A DNA stretch of 20,027 nucleotides, taken from NCBI GenBank assembly GCA_009731375.1, contig BJOX01000005.1, positions 513,992-534,018 on the forward strand. The letters run 5' to 3'. The notes beneath the pieces are model-generated. The model saw only the letters and a program-made list of their open reading frames with translations, did not search any database and had not been told where the DNA came from. Below are positions 1-9,100 of the stretch, piece after piece (position 1 is the stretch's first letter; every line of letters starts with the position of its first letter). The position numbers were made by a program, and so were the translations under genes. The DNA comes from Paulinella micropora (lineage: Eukaryota > Cercozoa > Imbricatea > Euglyphida).

Positions 1-292
<292 letters not shown>

Positions 293-326
293 TTGGATCG
301 CGCGTCTACAAAAAATAACAAATACA

Positions 327-327
<1 letters not shown>
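293..327. other. Short unique island between microsatellites
   Basis: About 35 bases of non-repetitive sequence (with GGATCGCGCGTCTAC) separate two ATCT arrays. It resembles none of the other short units in the window. The open frame starting here is translated microsatellite. Confidence 0.7.
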
Positions 328-415
<88 letters not shown>

Positions 416-584
416 GTCACTCTGTCTGTCTGTCGGTCTACCTACCCATCTACCTACCTACCTACCTACCTACCTACCTACCTACCTACCTACCTACCTA
501 CCTATCTAGTAGCTACCTACCTACCTACCTATCTACCTACCTATCTACCTACCTGCCTACCTACCTGCCTACCTGCCTACCTAC

Positions 585-659
<75 letters not shown>

Positions 660-684
660 CCTACCTACCTTTCTACCTACCTAC

Positions 685-735
<51 letters not shown>
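328..735. repeat. (ATCT)n with ACCT blocks
   Basis: ATCT array with an internal ACCT block around 439-590, including GCCT variants, and a second short ACCT stretch near 658-687. The only apparent coding is translated repeat. Confidence 0.97.
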
Positions 736-736
<1 letters not shown>

Positions 737-802
737 TAGATAAACCCGAGAGTGTCTGTGCGAAACGAGGCTTCTACCGATGCATTTGAAACTGGTCTAT
801 AT

Positions 803-850
<48 letters not shown>

Positions 851-893
851 ATATACATGCGAAACGAGGGTTCTACCGATGCACTTGAAACAG

Positions 894-935
<42 letters not shown>

Positions 936-971
936 TGCGAAACGAGGCTGCAACCGATGCACTTGAAACAG

Positions 972-1031
<60 letters not shown>

Positions 1032-1083
1032 CTATATATATATATACAAACATGCGAAACGAGGCTTCTACCGATGCACTTGG

Positions 1084-1120
<37 letters not shown>

Positions 1121-1121
1121 G

Positions 1122-1156
<35 letters not shown>

Positions 1157-1194
1157 ATATATATTTATACATGCGAAACGAGGCTTCTAGAAAC

Positions 1195-1200
<6 letters not shown>
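736..1200 (+). repeat. F-unit array: five ~38-bp units separated by (TA)n
   Basis: Units at 760-797, 859-896, 937-974, 1054-1085 and 1173-1200 share GCGAAACGAGGCTTCTACCG, then ATGCACTTGAAACAGGTC. All are in the same orientation and separated by 40-85 bases, mostly (TA)n. The fourth lacks TGAAACAG and the fifth lacks CCGATGCACTT. Between units 4 and 5 the spacer is ATCT then (CT)n instead of (TA)n. The first unit is preceded by ATAAACCCGAG, a motif shared with the C units near 16-19 kb. No coding function is supported. It looks like tandem duplication of unit plus microsatellite followed by independent expansion of the spacers. Confidence 0.85.
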
Positions 1201-1256
<56 letters not shown>

Positions 1257-1377
1257 GCATACATACATACATACATACATACATACATACATACATACAT
1301 ACATACATACATACATAACATACATATATAACATACATACATACATACATACAAACATACATACATACATACATACA

Positions 1378-1410
<33 letters not shown>

Positions 1411-2227
1411 CCATACATACATACATGCATACATACATACATACATTCATACATACATACATGCATGCATGCATACATACATAGATACATACATACATTA
1501 CATACATACATACATACATACATACGTACATACATACATACATGCATGCATACATACATACATACATACATATATACATATATACAGACATTACATACAT
1601 TACATACATTACATACATACATACATACCTACCTACATACATACATGCATACATACATACATACATGCATGCATACATACATACATACATACATACATAC
1701 ATACATGCATACATGCGTACATACATACATGCATACATGCGTACATACATACATACATACCTACATACATACATACATACATACATACATACGTGCATAC
1801 ATACATGCATGCATACATACATACATACATACATAAATACATACATAAATACGTGCATAAATACATACATACATACATACATACATACATACATGCATAC
1901 ATACATACATACATACATACATACATACATACATACATGCATGCATACATACATACAACCTACATACCTACATACATACATACATACATACATACATACA
2001 TACATACATAACATACATAAACATACATACCTACATACCTACATACATACATACATACATACATACATACATACAAACATGCATACATACATACATACAT
2101 ATATACATACATGCATACATACATACATGCATACACATACATACATACATGCATACATACATACATACATGCATGCATACATACATACATACATACATAC
2201 ATACATACATACATACATACATACCTG
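1201..2227. repeat. (TA)n then (ACAT)n long microsatellite
   Basis: (TA)n to about 1250, then about 970 bases of ACATAC-type tetranucleotide with scattered ATGC, TTAC, CCTA and ACGT variants. Long open frames (YIHT, MYVC) on both strands are translated repeat. No gene seen. Confidence 0.97.
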
Positions 2228-2341
2228 GTGTTCTAAGAAAGGCTCCACCGATATACATAAACTGTATATACATATACATACATACATACATACATACATA
2301 CATACATACATACATACATACGTCGTGTTCTAAGAAAGCCT

Positions 2342-2350
<9 letters not shown>
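2228..2350 (+). repeat. Two G units in (ACAT)n/(TA)n
   Basis: GTGTTCTAAGAAAGG/CCTCCACCGATATA occurs at about 2228-2253 and 2325-2350, separated by (ACAT)n. The core resembles part of the F unit (GAGGCTTCTACCGAT), so the two families may be related. The second copy is followed by (TA)n. Confidence 0.7.
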
Positions 2351-2398
<48 letters not shown>

Positions 2399-2456
2399 CA
2401 TACATACATACACACATACATACATACATACATACATACATACATACATACTTGTG
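2351..2456. repeat. (TA)n and (ACAT)n
   Basis: About 45 bases of (TA)n followed by (ACAT)n up to the unique junction at about 2450-2496. Confidence 0.95.
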
Positions 2457-2460
2457 TGTG

Positions 2461-2496
2461 TAGTACGTCTGTCCAACTATGGGATGGTTGCCAACA
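2461..2496. other. Unique junction between (ACAT)n and (TATG)n, with H motif
   Basis: Begins TAGTACGTCTGTCCAAC (2461-2477). The same 17-mer with one change recurs at 3020-3036 at the far end of the TATG array. The microsatellite strand switches across this junction. Confidence 0.7.
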
Positions 2497-3019
2497 TATG
2501 TATGTATGTATGTATGTAGGTAGGTAGGTAGGTAGGTAGGTATGTATGTATGTAATGTATGTATGTATGTAATGTATGTAATGTATGTAATGTATGTAAT
2601 GTATGTAATGTATGTAATGTATGTAATGTATGTAATGTATGTATGTATGTATGTATTTGTATGTATGTATGTACGTATGTATGTATGTATGCATGTATGT
2701 AACGTATGTCATGTATGTCATGTATGTCATGTATGTCATGTATGTCATGTATTGTCATGTATTGTCATGTATGTCATGTATGTACTGTATGTCATGTATG
2801 TCATGTATGTCATGTATGACATGTATGTATTTTATGTATTTATGTACTTATGTATGTATGTATGTATCGTACGTACGTACGTTACGACGTATGTATGTTA
2901 CGGACGTACGTATGTTACTTACGTACGTAACGTACGTACGTTACGTACGTACGTACGTTACGTACCTAATACGTAATTATGTACGTATGTGTGTGTATGT
3001 ATGTGTATGTGTATGTTTT
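2497..3019. repeat. (TATG)n with 9-bp and ACGT-rich sub-blocks
   Basis: Contains TAGG (2517-2540), a 9-bp period ATGTATGTA block (about 2545-2640), a 9-bp TGTCATGTA block (about 2706-2820), then an ACGT/TTACG block (about 2866-2975). Not coding in any convincing sense. Confidence 0.93.
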
Positions 3020-3171
3020 TAGTACGTCTTTCCAACGAGTCCAACCACCAGGTAATTACATACATACATATACATACACAAACATACATACATACATACA
3101 TGCACTACGTATATGTATGTATGTATGCATGTATGTATGTATGTATGTATGTATATATATATATATATATA
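3020..3171. repeat. H motif and mixed (ACAT)n/(TATG)n/(TA)n
   Basis: The second H motif (3020-3036) is followed by about 24 bases of unique sequence (GAGTCCAACCACCAGG), then ACAT, TATG and TA repeats. Confidence 0.8.
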
Positions 3172-3216
3172 AATTGGTGGTTCAAAAGTTTTATCACATA
3201 CACCAACCCTATCGTT
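3172..3216 (-). repeat. I unit, inverted copy
   Basis: Reverse complement reads GATAGGG, then TGATAAAACTTTTGAACCAC. It matches the plus-strand I units at 4856, 4992 and 5190. Like those, it is followed (in its own orientation) by (TA)n. It forms the outer part of the left arm of an inverted repeat. Confidence 0.8.
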
Positions 3217-3217
3217 C

Positions 3218-3284
<67 letters not shown>
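3217..3284 (-). repeat. (ATAG)n microsatellite, (ATCT)n in the orientation of D1
   Basis: About 17 GATA units directly adjoining the 3' end of the minus-strand D copy. Read in the element's direction this is CTCATCT followed by (ATCT)n, the same arrangement as at plus-strand repeats in the window. Confidence 0.95.
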
Positions 3285-3415
3285 GAGCTAGCACTGCAGC
3301 CTCTGCCTCAGGCTATGTGCAAAGCAAGTACAGCACCCACAGATGTGTGTCCCTCAACCGCACCTGCCCATTCGCTTGCCCTGGCGAGAGTTTGAAAAAG
3401 TTGGAAAAGTCTCAA
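3281..3415 (-). mobile_element. D repeat copy 1 (retroposon-like), minus strand
   Basis: Reverse complement reads CAACTTTTTCAAACTCTCGC, then GGTTGAGGGACACACATCTG, ending CTGCAGTGCTAGCTCATCT at the microsatellite. It is nearly the mirror of D copy 5 (4560-4693), including the 3' end. There is no coding potential. Family D is not one I recognise. It could be a SINE or a non-autonomous fragment of a larger element. Confidence 0.75.
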
Positions 3416-3611
3416 AACAAAAGGCCATTTCTGGGACTTTAGGATTTTACTTAATTACTTCCTTCTTCTACGCCTCGAACAAAACCATCGTGCCGCTGCG
3501 ATGTTGGTCGTTCAGATAGCCAGTCGTTCCACAGGATGCAAGAGATAGTTGTCAGGGCAAACGCTGCGATGTTGGTCGTTATGTTTGCGGCGGTCGTTCC
3601 ACGGGATGCAG
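3416..3611 (-). repeat. Unique stretch with a 68-bp tandem duplication
   Basis: GCTGCGATGTTGGTCGTT occurs at 3495 and 3563, followed in each copy by GTCGTTCCAC then GGATGCA, giving a diverged tandem duplication with 68-bp period. It lies downstream of the transposase relic (minus strand) and may be part of the old transposon's 3' flank. The remaining bases (3416-3494) hold nothing I can name. Confidence 0.6.
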
Positions 3612-3830
3612 CTAGTCAGTCCATTTGCCTCCAGTGGTGATGACAGTGCGCAGCCTTTGTCTCATCCCGGTCGCTTGCTTCTCCACCATCTTCACGTCCA
3701 CCTCTTGCCAGATCTAGCGCCGTCGGCGCTTCAATGCAGGCATTGTTGTTTTGCAGATGACACTCTGCTCTCCATCCATGTATCCCCATGCTTGTTCGAT
3801 CGAATTCTGATCGGCAGACTTGGGCAACTG
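3612..3830 (-). pseudogene. Tc1/mariner-type transposase, C-terminal relic
   Basis: The minus frame from 3830 down to a stop at 3612-3614 gives 72 codons with one internal stop. It starts QLPKSADQNSIEQAWGYMD, which lines up with the SPDLNPIE-x-x-W block of Tc1/mariner transposases. The glutamate at 3795-3797 corresponds to the third catalytic residue (the E of DD34E elements). After the internal TAG come IWQEV and then MRQRLRTVITTGGKWTD, matching the usual tail in which a conserved Arg-Leu and a Val-Ile-x-x-x-Gly-Gly pattern precede the C-terminus. The DDE domain with the first two aspartates is missing because D repeats begin at about 3866. The other minus frame spanning this region (3616-4113) is open but not transposase-like. 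The family call rests on recognised motifs, not on a search. The copy is dead. Confidence 0.75.
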
Positions 3831-3865
3831 GCCTGGTCCCGAGGGTAGTACTGTCTGACCAATTT

Positions 3866-3995
3866 TGGACCTTTTTCAAACTTTTCTCAAATCCCGCCAG
3901 AGAGAGCGAGTGGAGAGACATGCTTGCGGGACACACATCTACGGGCGTTGTGGGTGTTGTGCATGTAAGCTGCGCTACAGGTCGCAACGCTTGCT
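3866..3995 (+). mobile_element. D repeat copy 2, diverged
   Basis: Plus orientation. CTTTTTCAAACTTTTCTCAA, then GCCAGAGAGAGCGAGTGGAG, then GGGACACACATCTACGGGCG and a GCTGC end match the D family. The copy lacks the CTCATCT and microsatellite end. It abuts copy 3. Confidence 0.65.
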
Positions 3996-4029
3996 GAGGG
4001 ACACAGAACCTCCTGATCCCAAGAGTGGT

Positions 4030-4175
4030 CATTTGTGTCAATTTTTGACCCCTTTTCGAACTTTCTAAATTCTTGCCAGGGAGAGCGAGTGGGAGGGTGG
4101 TATGGCGGGGCACGCATGTTTTGGGCGTTATGTGTGCTGCGCATAGAAGCTGCAGCGCAGGGAAAGATAGCCTCT
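4030..4175 (+). mobile_element. D repeat copy 3, diverged
   Basis: Plus orientation. TTTCGAACTTTCTAAATTCT, GCCAGGGAGAGCGAGTGGGA, GTGTGCTGCGCATAGAAGCT and CTGCAGCGCAGG track the D family. No microsatellite follows. Confidence 0.65.
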
Positions 4176-4334
4176 AGGTCCCTGGGGAAGGTTCAGAGTC
4201 AATCTTCCCTGCGATTGTGGGATACATACATGCGATTGCAAGCACGCAAGCAAGCACGCAAGCAAGCACGCAAGCAAGCAACTATCACCCTTATCTTGCC
4301 CTGAGCAAGCGCTTACAGCTAAGATGTACAGCCA
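4176..4334 (+). repeat. Short minisatellite (GCAAGCAAGCAC)n and unassigned sequence
   Basis: About four units of a 12-bp repeat at about 4238-4282. The flanks (4176-4237 and 4283-4334) are not recognised. Confidence 0.75.
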
Positions 4335-4432
4335 TGCAGAACGCCCTCAGTTGTGGTCCCCTCAACCACACCCTCCCACTCGCTCTTCCTGGCGAGAATT
4401 TAGGAAACTTGAAAAAGTGTCCAAGATCATGC
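4335..4432 (-). mobile_element. D repeat copy 4, partial, minus strand
   Basis: Reverse complement has ACTTTTTCAAGTTTCCTAAA, then GCCAGGAAGAGCGAGTGGGA and GGTTGAGGGG. It lacks the conserved 3' end. Confidence 0.65.
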
Positions 4433-4559
4433 CCTTTGTCAGACCCGATTTGTTAGACTTTCCGATGGACAAGCTGAGGTCGAACTTGGTTCTGACAGAC
4501 AGGCTGTGCACTCGAGGCATATGGAATGCTTCGAGCGACTGGGGGGAACTTGCTGGGCG
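4433..4559. other. Unassigned sequence between D copies
   Basis: About 125 bases with no recognised motif. Open frames crossing it have no family resemblance I can see. Confidence 0.5.
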
Positions 4560-4693
4560 GGCTGCGCCAACTTTTTCAAACTCTTACCAAGGGAAAGCGG
4601 AGTGGGGGAGGTGCGGTTGAGGGACACACATCTGTGGGTGCTGTACTTGCTGTGCATATAACCTGAGCCACAGGCTGCAGCACCAGCTCATCT
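4560..4693 (+). mobile_element. D repeat copy 5, with CTCATCT 3' end
   Basis: CAACTTTTTCAAACTCTTAC, then GGTTGAGGGACACACATCTG, ending CAGCACCAGCTCATCT and running straight into (ATCT)n. GGTGCTG (4637-4643) can pair with CAGCACC (4678-4684) as a 3' hairpin just before the terminus. It is the mirror of copy 1. Confidence 0.75.
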
Positions 4694-4705
4694 ATCTATC
4701 TGTCC

Positions 4706-4765
<60 letters not shown>

Positions 4766-4786
4766 GTCTATCTATCTATCTATCTG

Positions 4787-4843
<57 letters not shown>

Positions 4844-4845
4844 AT
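4690..4845 (+). repeat. (ATCT)n microsatellite following D copy 5
   Basis: About 38 ATCT units with a few GTCT and CCATC variants. It is on the 3' side of D in the same relative orientation as the (ATAG)n at 3217-3284 is to D copy 1. Confidence 0.97.
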
Positions 4846-4855
4846 CTAGCTCAGG

Positions 4856-5130
4856 GGAAGATAGGGTTGAAGTATGCGACAAAACTTTTGAACCCCCCCT
4901 AAATGTATATATACATATATATATATATAATATATAATACATATATATATATGTATATATATATTATATATATATATATATTTATATATATGAAGTATGC
5001 GACAAAACTTTTGAACCACCCCTAAATGTATATATATATATGTATATATATAATATATATATATACTTATTTATACATGTATGTATGTATGTATGTATGT
5101 ATGTATGTATGTATGTATGAATTTATGTAT

Positions 5131-5192
<62 letters not shown>

Positions 5193-5216
5193 GTATGCGA
5201 CAAAACTTTTGAACCT
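4856..5216 (+). repeat. I-unit array: three ~37-bp units separated by (TA)n
   Basis: GAAGTATGCGACAAAACTTT then TGAACC is repeated at about 4866, 4992 and 5190. The first two continue CCCCTAAATG. Spacers are (TA)n, with (TATG)n between units 2 and 3. The first unit is preceded by GATAGGGTT, also present in the inverted copy at 3172-3216. Confidence 0.85.
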
Positions 5217-5217
5217 A

Positions 5218-5251
<34 letters not shown>

Positions 5252-5805
5252 ATATATATATATATATATATATTTGTGTATGTTGTATGATTGTAGGGTT
5301 GTATGTATGTATGTATGTATGTATGTATGTATGTATGTTCTGTATGTTATGTATAGATATATGTTTGTATGTTATGTGTAGATATATGTATGTATGTATG
5401 TATGTATGCATGTATTTATTTATGTCTGTATGTCTGTCTGTCTGTACGTCTGTATGTATGCATGCATGTATGTATGTATGTCTGTATGTATGCATGTATG
5501 TATGTATGTATGTATGTATGTATGTATGTATGTATGTATGTATGTGTGTATGCATGTATGCATGTATGCATGCATGCATGTATGTATGTATGTATGTATG
5601 TATGCATGTATGTATGTATGTATGCATGTATGTATGTATGTATGCCTGTATGTATGTATGTATGTCTGTATGTAATGTCTGTCTGTATGTCTGTCTGTAT
5701 GTCTGTCTGTATGTCTGTCTGTATGTCTGTCTGTATGTATGTATGTAATGTATGTAATGTATGTATGTATGTATGTATGTATGTATGTATGTATGTATAC
5801 ATAGG
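5217..5805. repeat. (TA)n then (TATG)n microsatellite
   Basis: TATG array with GCATG, TGTC and AATG variants. It includes an 8-bp period TGTCTGTA block around 5680-5740. All long frames here are translated repeat. Confidence 0.96.
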
Positions 5806-5842
5806 AAGGTGAACAAGGTACTCCAAGGATTACTCCTTCGGT
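5806..5842. other. Short unique island
   Basis: GGAAGGTGAACAAGGTACTC followed by CAAGGATTACTCCTTCGG, containing a small imperfect inverted repeat. Seen once only. Confidence 0.55.
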
Positions 5843-6156
5843 AACATATATATATATATAATATATATGTATGTGCATATGTATGTATATATATGTATGG
5901 ATGAATGGATGGATGGATGGGATGGATGGTTGGTGGGTGGATATAGATGGATATGGATGGAAATGGATGGACATGGATGGATATGGATGAATGTGAATAG
6001 ACATGGATGCATATGCATGCATGCATGCATGTATGTATGTAGGTATGTATGTATGTATGTATGTATATATATATATATATTATATAATATATATATATAT
6101 ACATACATATATATATACATATATATATGTATGTATGTGTATATATAAAAATATAT

Positions 6157-6190
<34 letters not shown>

Positions 6191-6197
6191 AAGAAAA

Positions 6198-6229
<32 letters not shown>

Positions 6230-6472
6230 ATGTATGTATGTATGTATGTATGTATGCATGTATGTATGTATGTATGTATGTATGTATGTATGTGTATGTA
6301 TGTATGTATGTGTATGCATGTATGTGTATGTATGTATGTATGTATGTATGTATGTATGTATGCATGCATGCATGCATGCATGTATGTATGTATGTATGTA
6401 TGCATGTATGTATGTATGCATGTATGTATGTATGTATGTATATCAATCTATCTATCTATCTATCTATCTATC
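5843..6472. repeat. (TA)n, (GGAT)n, (TATG)n and short (ATCT)n
   Basis: (TA)n, a GGATGGAT/ATGGAT minisatellite (about 5896-6005), GCAT, (TA)n, (TG)n (6197-6213), TATG to about 6440, then about eight ATCT units abutting A copy 1. No gene seen. Confidence 0.95.
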
Positions 6473-6473
6473 T

Positions 6474-6679
6474 GGTGGGGTGCCTTATGTGTGCCTAGCC
6501 ATACGCCTATAAGTCATATGCCGAAATAGCGACGGGAAGCACAATCCTGTTCCCTCAGGGTGCCCTTTCTCGCTTGTTGAGCCCGGAATAAAACCCACAG
6601 TGCTCTGTCGGTTTATACTAGACTGTCGAACAGTCTCGAAACTCCATCTGCTTACTGGGCCCTCTGTAATGGAGGTGGG
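6474..6679 (+). mobile_element. A repeat copy 1, 5'-truncated, ends at a gap
   Basis: Starts GGTGGGGTGCCTTATGTGTG directly after ATCT repeats, about 60 bases into the longest copy, and matches copies 3 and 4 closely until the gap at 6680. Carries GGAATAAAACCCACAG. The apparent ORF from 6600 is not conserved in frame between copies. Confidence 0.9.
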
Positions 6680-6707
6680 NNNNNNNNNNNNNNNNNNNNN
6701 NNNNNNN
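6680..6707. other. Assembly gap (28 N)
   Basis: Run of N inside A copy 1. Confidence 0.99.
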
Positions 6708-6723
6708 TATCTATCTATCTATC

Positions 6724-6763
<40 letters not shown>

Positions 6764-6800
6764 CCTACCTACCTACCTACCTACCTACCTACCTACCTAC

Positions 6801-6846
<46 letters not shown>

Positions 6847-6880
6847 CTCTATCTACCTACCTACCTACCTACCTACCTGC

Positions 6881-6957
<77 letters not shown>

Positions 6958-6984
6958 GATCTATCGATCTATCTTTCTATCTAT
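6708..6984. repeat. (ATCT)n with ACCT blocks
   Basis: ATCT array with ACCT blocks at about 6762-6800 and 6854-6885. The second ends in GCCT, as at 7550 and 7788. Confidence 0.96.
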
Positions 6985-7177
6985 CCGATAACTCTTCCAG
7001 TCCCAACTCCTCCTTGCCGAACACTCAAAGATCCCACAAGAGGACACGCGTAGAACCTTCAGACTGCATACATTCTAAGCTTAGTGCTTCCTCCCAGCCC
7101 GCTACCCAGCCTCCATCTGGAGGCAGGGTGTAATGGATGCATATGTCTTCGGATATGCAGAGCTGATAGACCAAACA
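6985..7177 (+). other. Unique island, possible degraded coding (Ser/Pro-rich frame)
   Basis: About 190 bases of non-repetitive sequence. One plus frame reads out of the microsatellite as a Ser/Pro/Thr-rich stretch ([19 protein letters not shown]) to a stop at 7131-7133. The composition resembles a linker or the N-terminal region of a retroelement protein, but I recognise no domain. Confidence 0.3.
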
Positions 7178-7222
<45 letters not shown>

Positions 7223-7223
7223 G

Positions 7224-7260
<37 letters not shown>

Positions 7261-7261
7261 A

Positions 7262-7313
<52 letters not shown>

Positions 7314-7407
7314 CGTATGTATGTATGCATGCATGCATGTATGTATGTATGTATGTATGTATGTATGTATGTATATCTATCTCTCTATCTATCTATCTAT
7401 CTATCTG

Positions 7408-7460
<53 letters not shown>

Positions 7461-7466
7461 AGATAG

Positions 7467-7511
<45 letters not shown>

Positions 7512-7548
7512 CCTACCTACCTACCTACCTACCTACCTGCCTGCCTGC

Positions 7549-7611
<63 letters not shown>

Positions 7612-7651
7612 CCTATCTGTATGTATGTATGCATGCATGCATGTATATATG

Positions 7652-7688
<37 letters not shown>

Positions 7689-7693
7689 TTATG

Positions 7694-7755
<62 letters not shown>

Positions 7756-7784
7756 CCTACCTACCTACCTACCTACCTGCCTGC

Positions 7785-7845
<61 letters not shown>

Positions 7846-7897
7846 CTATCTATCTATCTATCTATCCACCTACCTACCTATCTATCTATCTACCTAC

Positions 7898-7946
<49 letters not shown>

Positions 7947-7950
7947 CAGG
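7178..7950 (+). repeat. Higher-order microsatellite (ATCT / ACCT-GCCT / TATGCATG modules)
   Basis: Two copies of GTATGTATGCATGCATGCAT start at 7314 and 7618, 304 bp apart. (ACCT)6 followed by GCCT units occurs at about 7510-7550 and 7753-7788, all separated by ATCT arrays. This shows duplication at the scale of hundreds of bases, beyond simple slippage. Confidence 0.8.
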
Positions 7951-8011
7951 AAGTATATCTAGTCCCCTTAGAGAAATATAGATATATACATATATATAGA
8001 TATAGATAGAT
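7951..8011 (+). repeat. E motif and short GATA/TA stretch
   Basis: GGAAGTATATCTAGTCCCCT then TAGAGAAATATA resembles 8916-8946. The following (GATA)4 adjoins the 3' end of the minus-strand A copy. Confidence 0.6.
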
Positions 8012-8149
8012 AGATGAGATATCGACTAATGTCAGAAAAAAGGAGCTTCTGATTTCGTCAACCAAGGAAGTCTGTGGGTAAAGTATTAACCCGATGCCCA
8101 GCTAAGCCGTGATGTTTGCACGGAAGGGACTGATACAGGCGATACCAAA
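8012..8149 (-). mobile_element. A repeat copy 2, 3' part, minus strand
   Basis: Reverse complement matches copy 5 from TTTGGTATCGCCTGTATCAG through GGTTGACGAAATCAGAAGCT to the terminal TCGATATCTCATCT. It is flanked on its 3' side by (ATCT)n in its own orientation, here only about four GATA units on the plus strand. The upstream part lies in a gap. Confidence 0.9.
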
Positions 8150-8760
8150 NNNNNNNNNNNNNNNNNNNNNNNNNNNNNNNNNNNNNNNNNNNNNNNNNNN
8201 NNNNNNNNNNNNNNNNNNNNNNNNNNNNNNNNNNNNNNNNNNNNNNNNNNNNNNNNNNNNNNNNNNNNNNNNNNNNNNNNNNNNNNNNNNNNNNNNNNNN
8301 NNNNNNNNNNNNNNNNNNNNNNNNNNNNNNNNNNNNNNNNNNNNNNNNNNNNNNNNNNNNNNNNNNNNNNNNNNNNNNNNNNNNNNNNNNNNNNNNNNNN
8401 NNNNNNNNNNNNNNNNNNNNNNNNNNNNNNNNNNNNNNNNNNNNNNNNNNNNNNNNNNNNNNNNNNNNNNNNNNNNNNNNNNNNNNNNNNNNNNNNNNNN
8501 NNNNNNNNNNNNNNNNNNNNNNNNNNNNNNNNNNNNNNNNNNNNNNNNNNNNNNNNNNNNNNNNNNNNNNNNNNNNNNNNNNNNNNNNNNNNNNNNNNNN
8601 NNNNNNNNNNNNNNNNNNNNNNNNNNNNNNNNNNNNNNNNNNNNNNNNNNNNNNNNNNNNNNNNNNNNNNNNNNNNNNNNNNNNNNNNNNNNNNNNNNNN
8701 NNNNNNNNNNNNNNNNNNNNNNNNNNNNNNNNNNNNNNNNNNNNNNNNNNNNNNNNNNNN
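8150..8760. other. Assembly gap (611 N)
   Basis: Run of N interrupting A copy 2. Confidence 0.99.
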
Positions 8761-8774
8761 GGTAGGTAGGTAGG

Positions 8775-8860
<86 letters not shown>

Positions 8861-8904
8861 CAATACATACAAACATACATACATACATACATAAATACAA
8901 ACAT
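8761..8904 (-). repeat. (GGTA)n, (GATA)n, (ACAT)n
   Basis: Four GGTA units and about 21 GATA units, then CAATACATACAAAC and ACAT repeats. The GATA strand is opposite to most arrays in the window and agrees with the minus orientation of the neighbouring A copy. Confidence 0.95.
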
Positions 8905-8968
8905 GCATCAATGTAGGAAGTATGTCTAGTTCCTTTAGAGGAATATCCTTCCCCCCGACTAGGTGGTA
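8905..8968 (+). other. E motif island
   Basis: GGAAGTATGTCTAGTTCCTT then TAGAGGAATATC matches 7949-7979. A weaker relative (TCTAGAGGAAGTAT) occurs at 14096-14109. No function can be assigned. Confidence 0.55.

Positions 8969-9100
<132 letters not shown>

Noticed and set aside
2461-3036. LTR or target-site duplication reading of the two H motifs
   Set aside because: Only 17 bases with one mismatch, and nothing but microsatellite between them, so no element can be defined.
3616-4113. 165-codon minus-strand frame
   Set aside because: It crosses two D repeats and uses a frame other than the transposase-like one. No recognisable domain.
293-6529. Many open frames reading YIHT, MYVC, YIYI or YLSI on both strands
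   Set aside because: All are tetranucleotide or dinucleotide arrays, with no composition, start context or conservation typical of genes.
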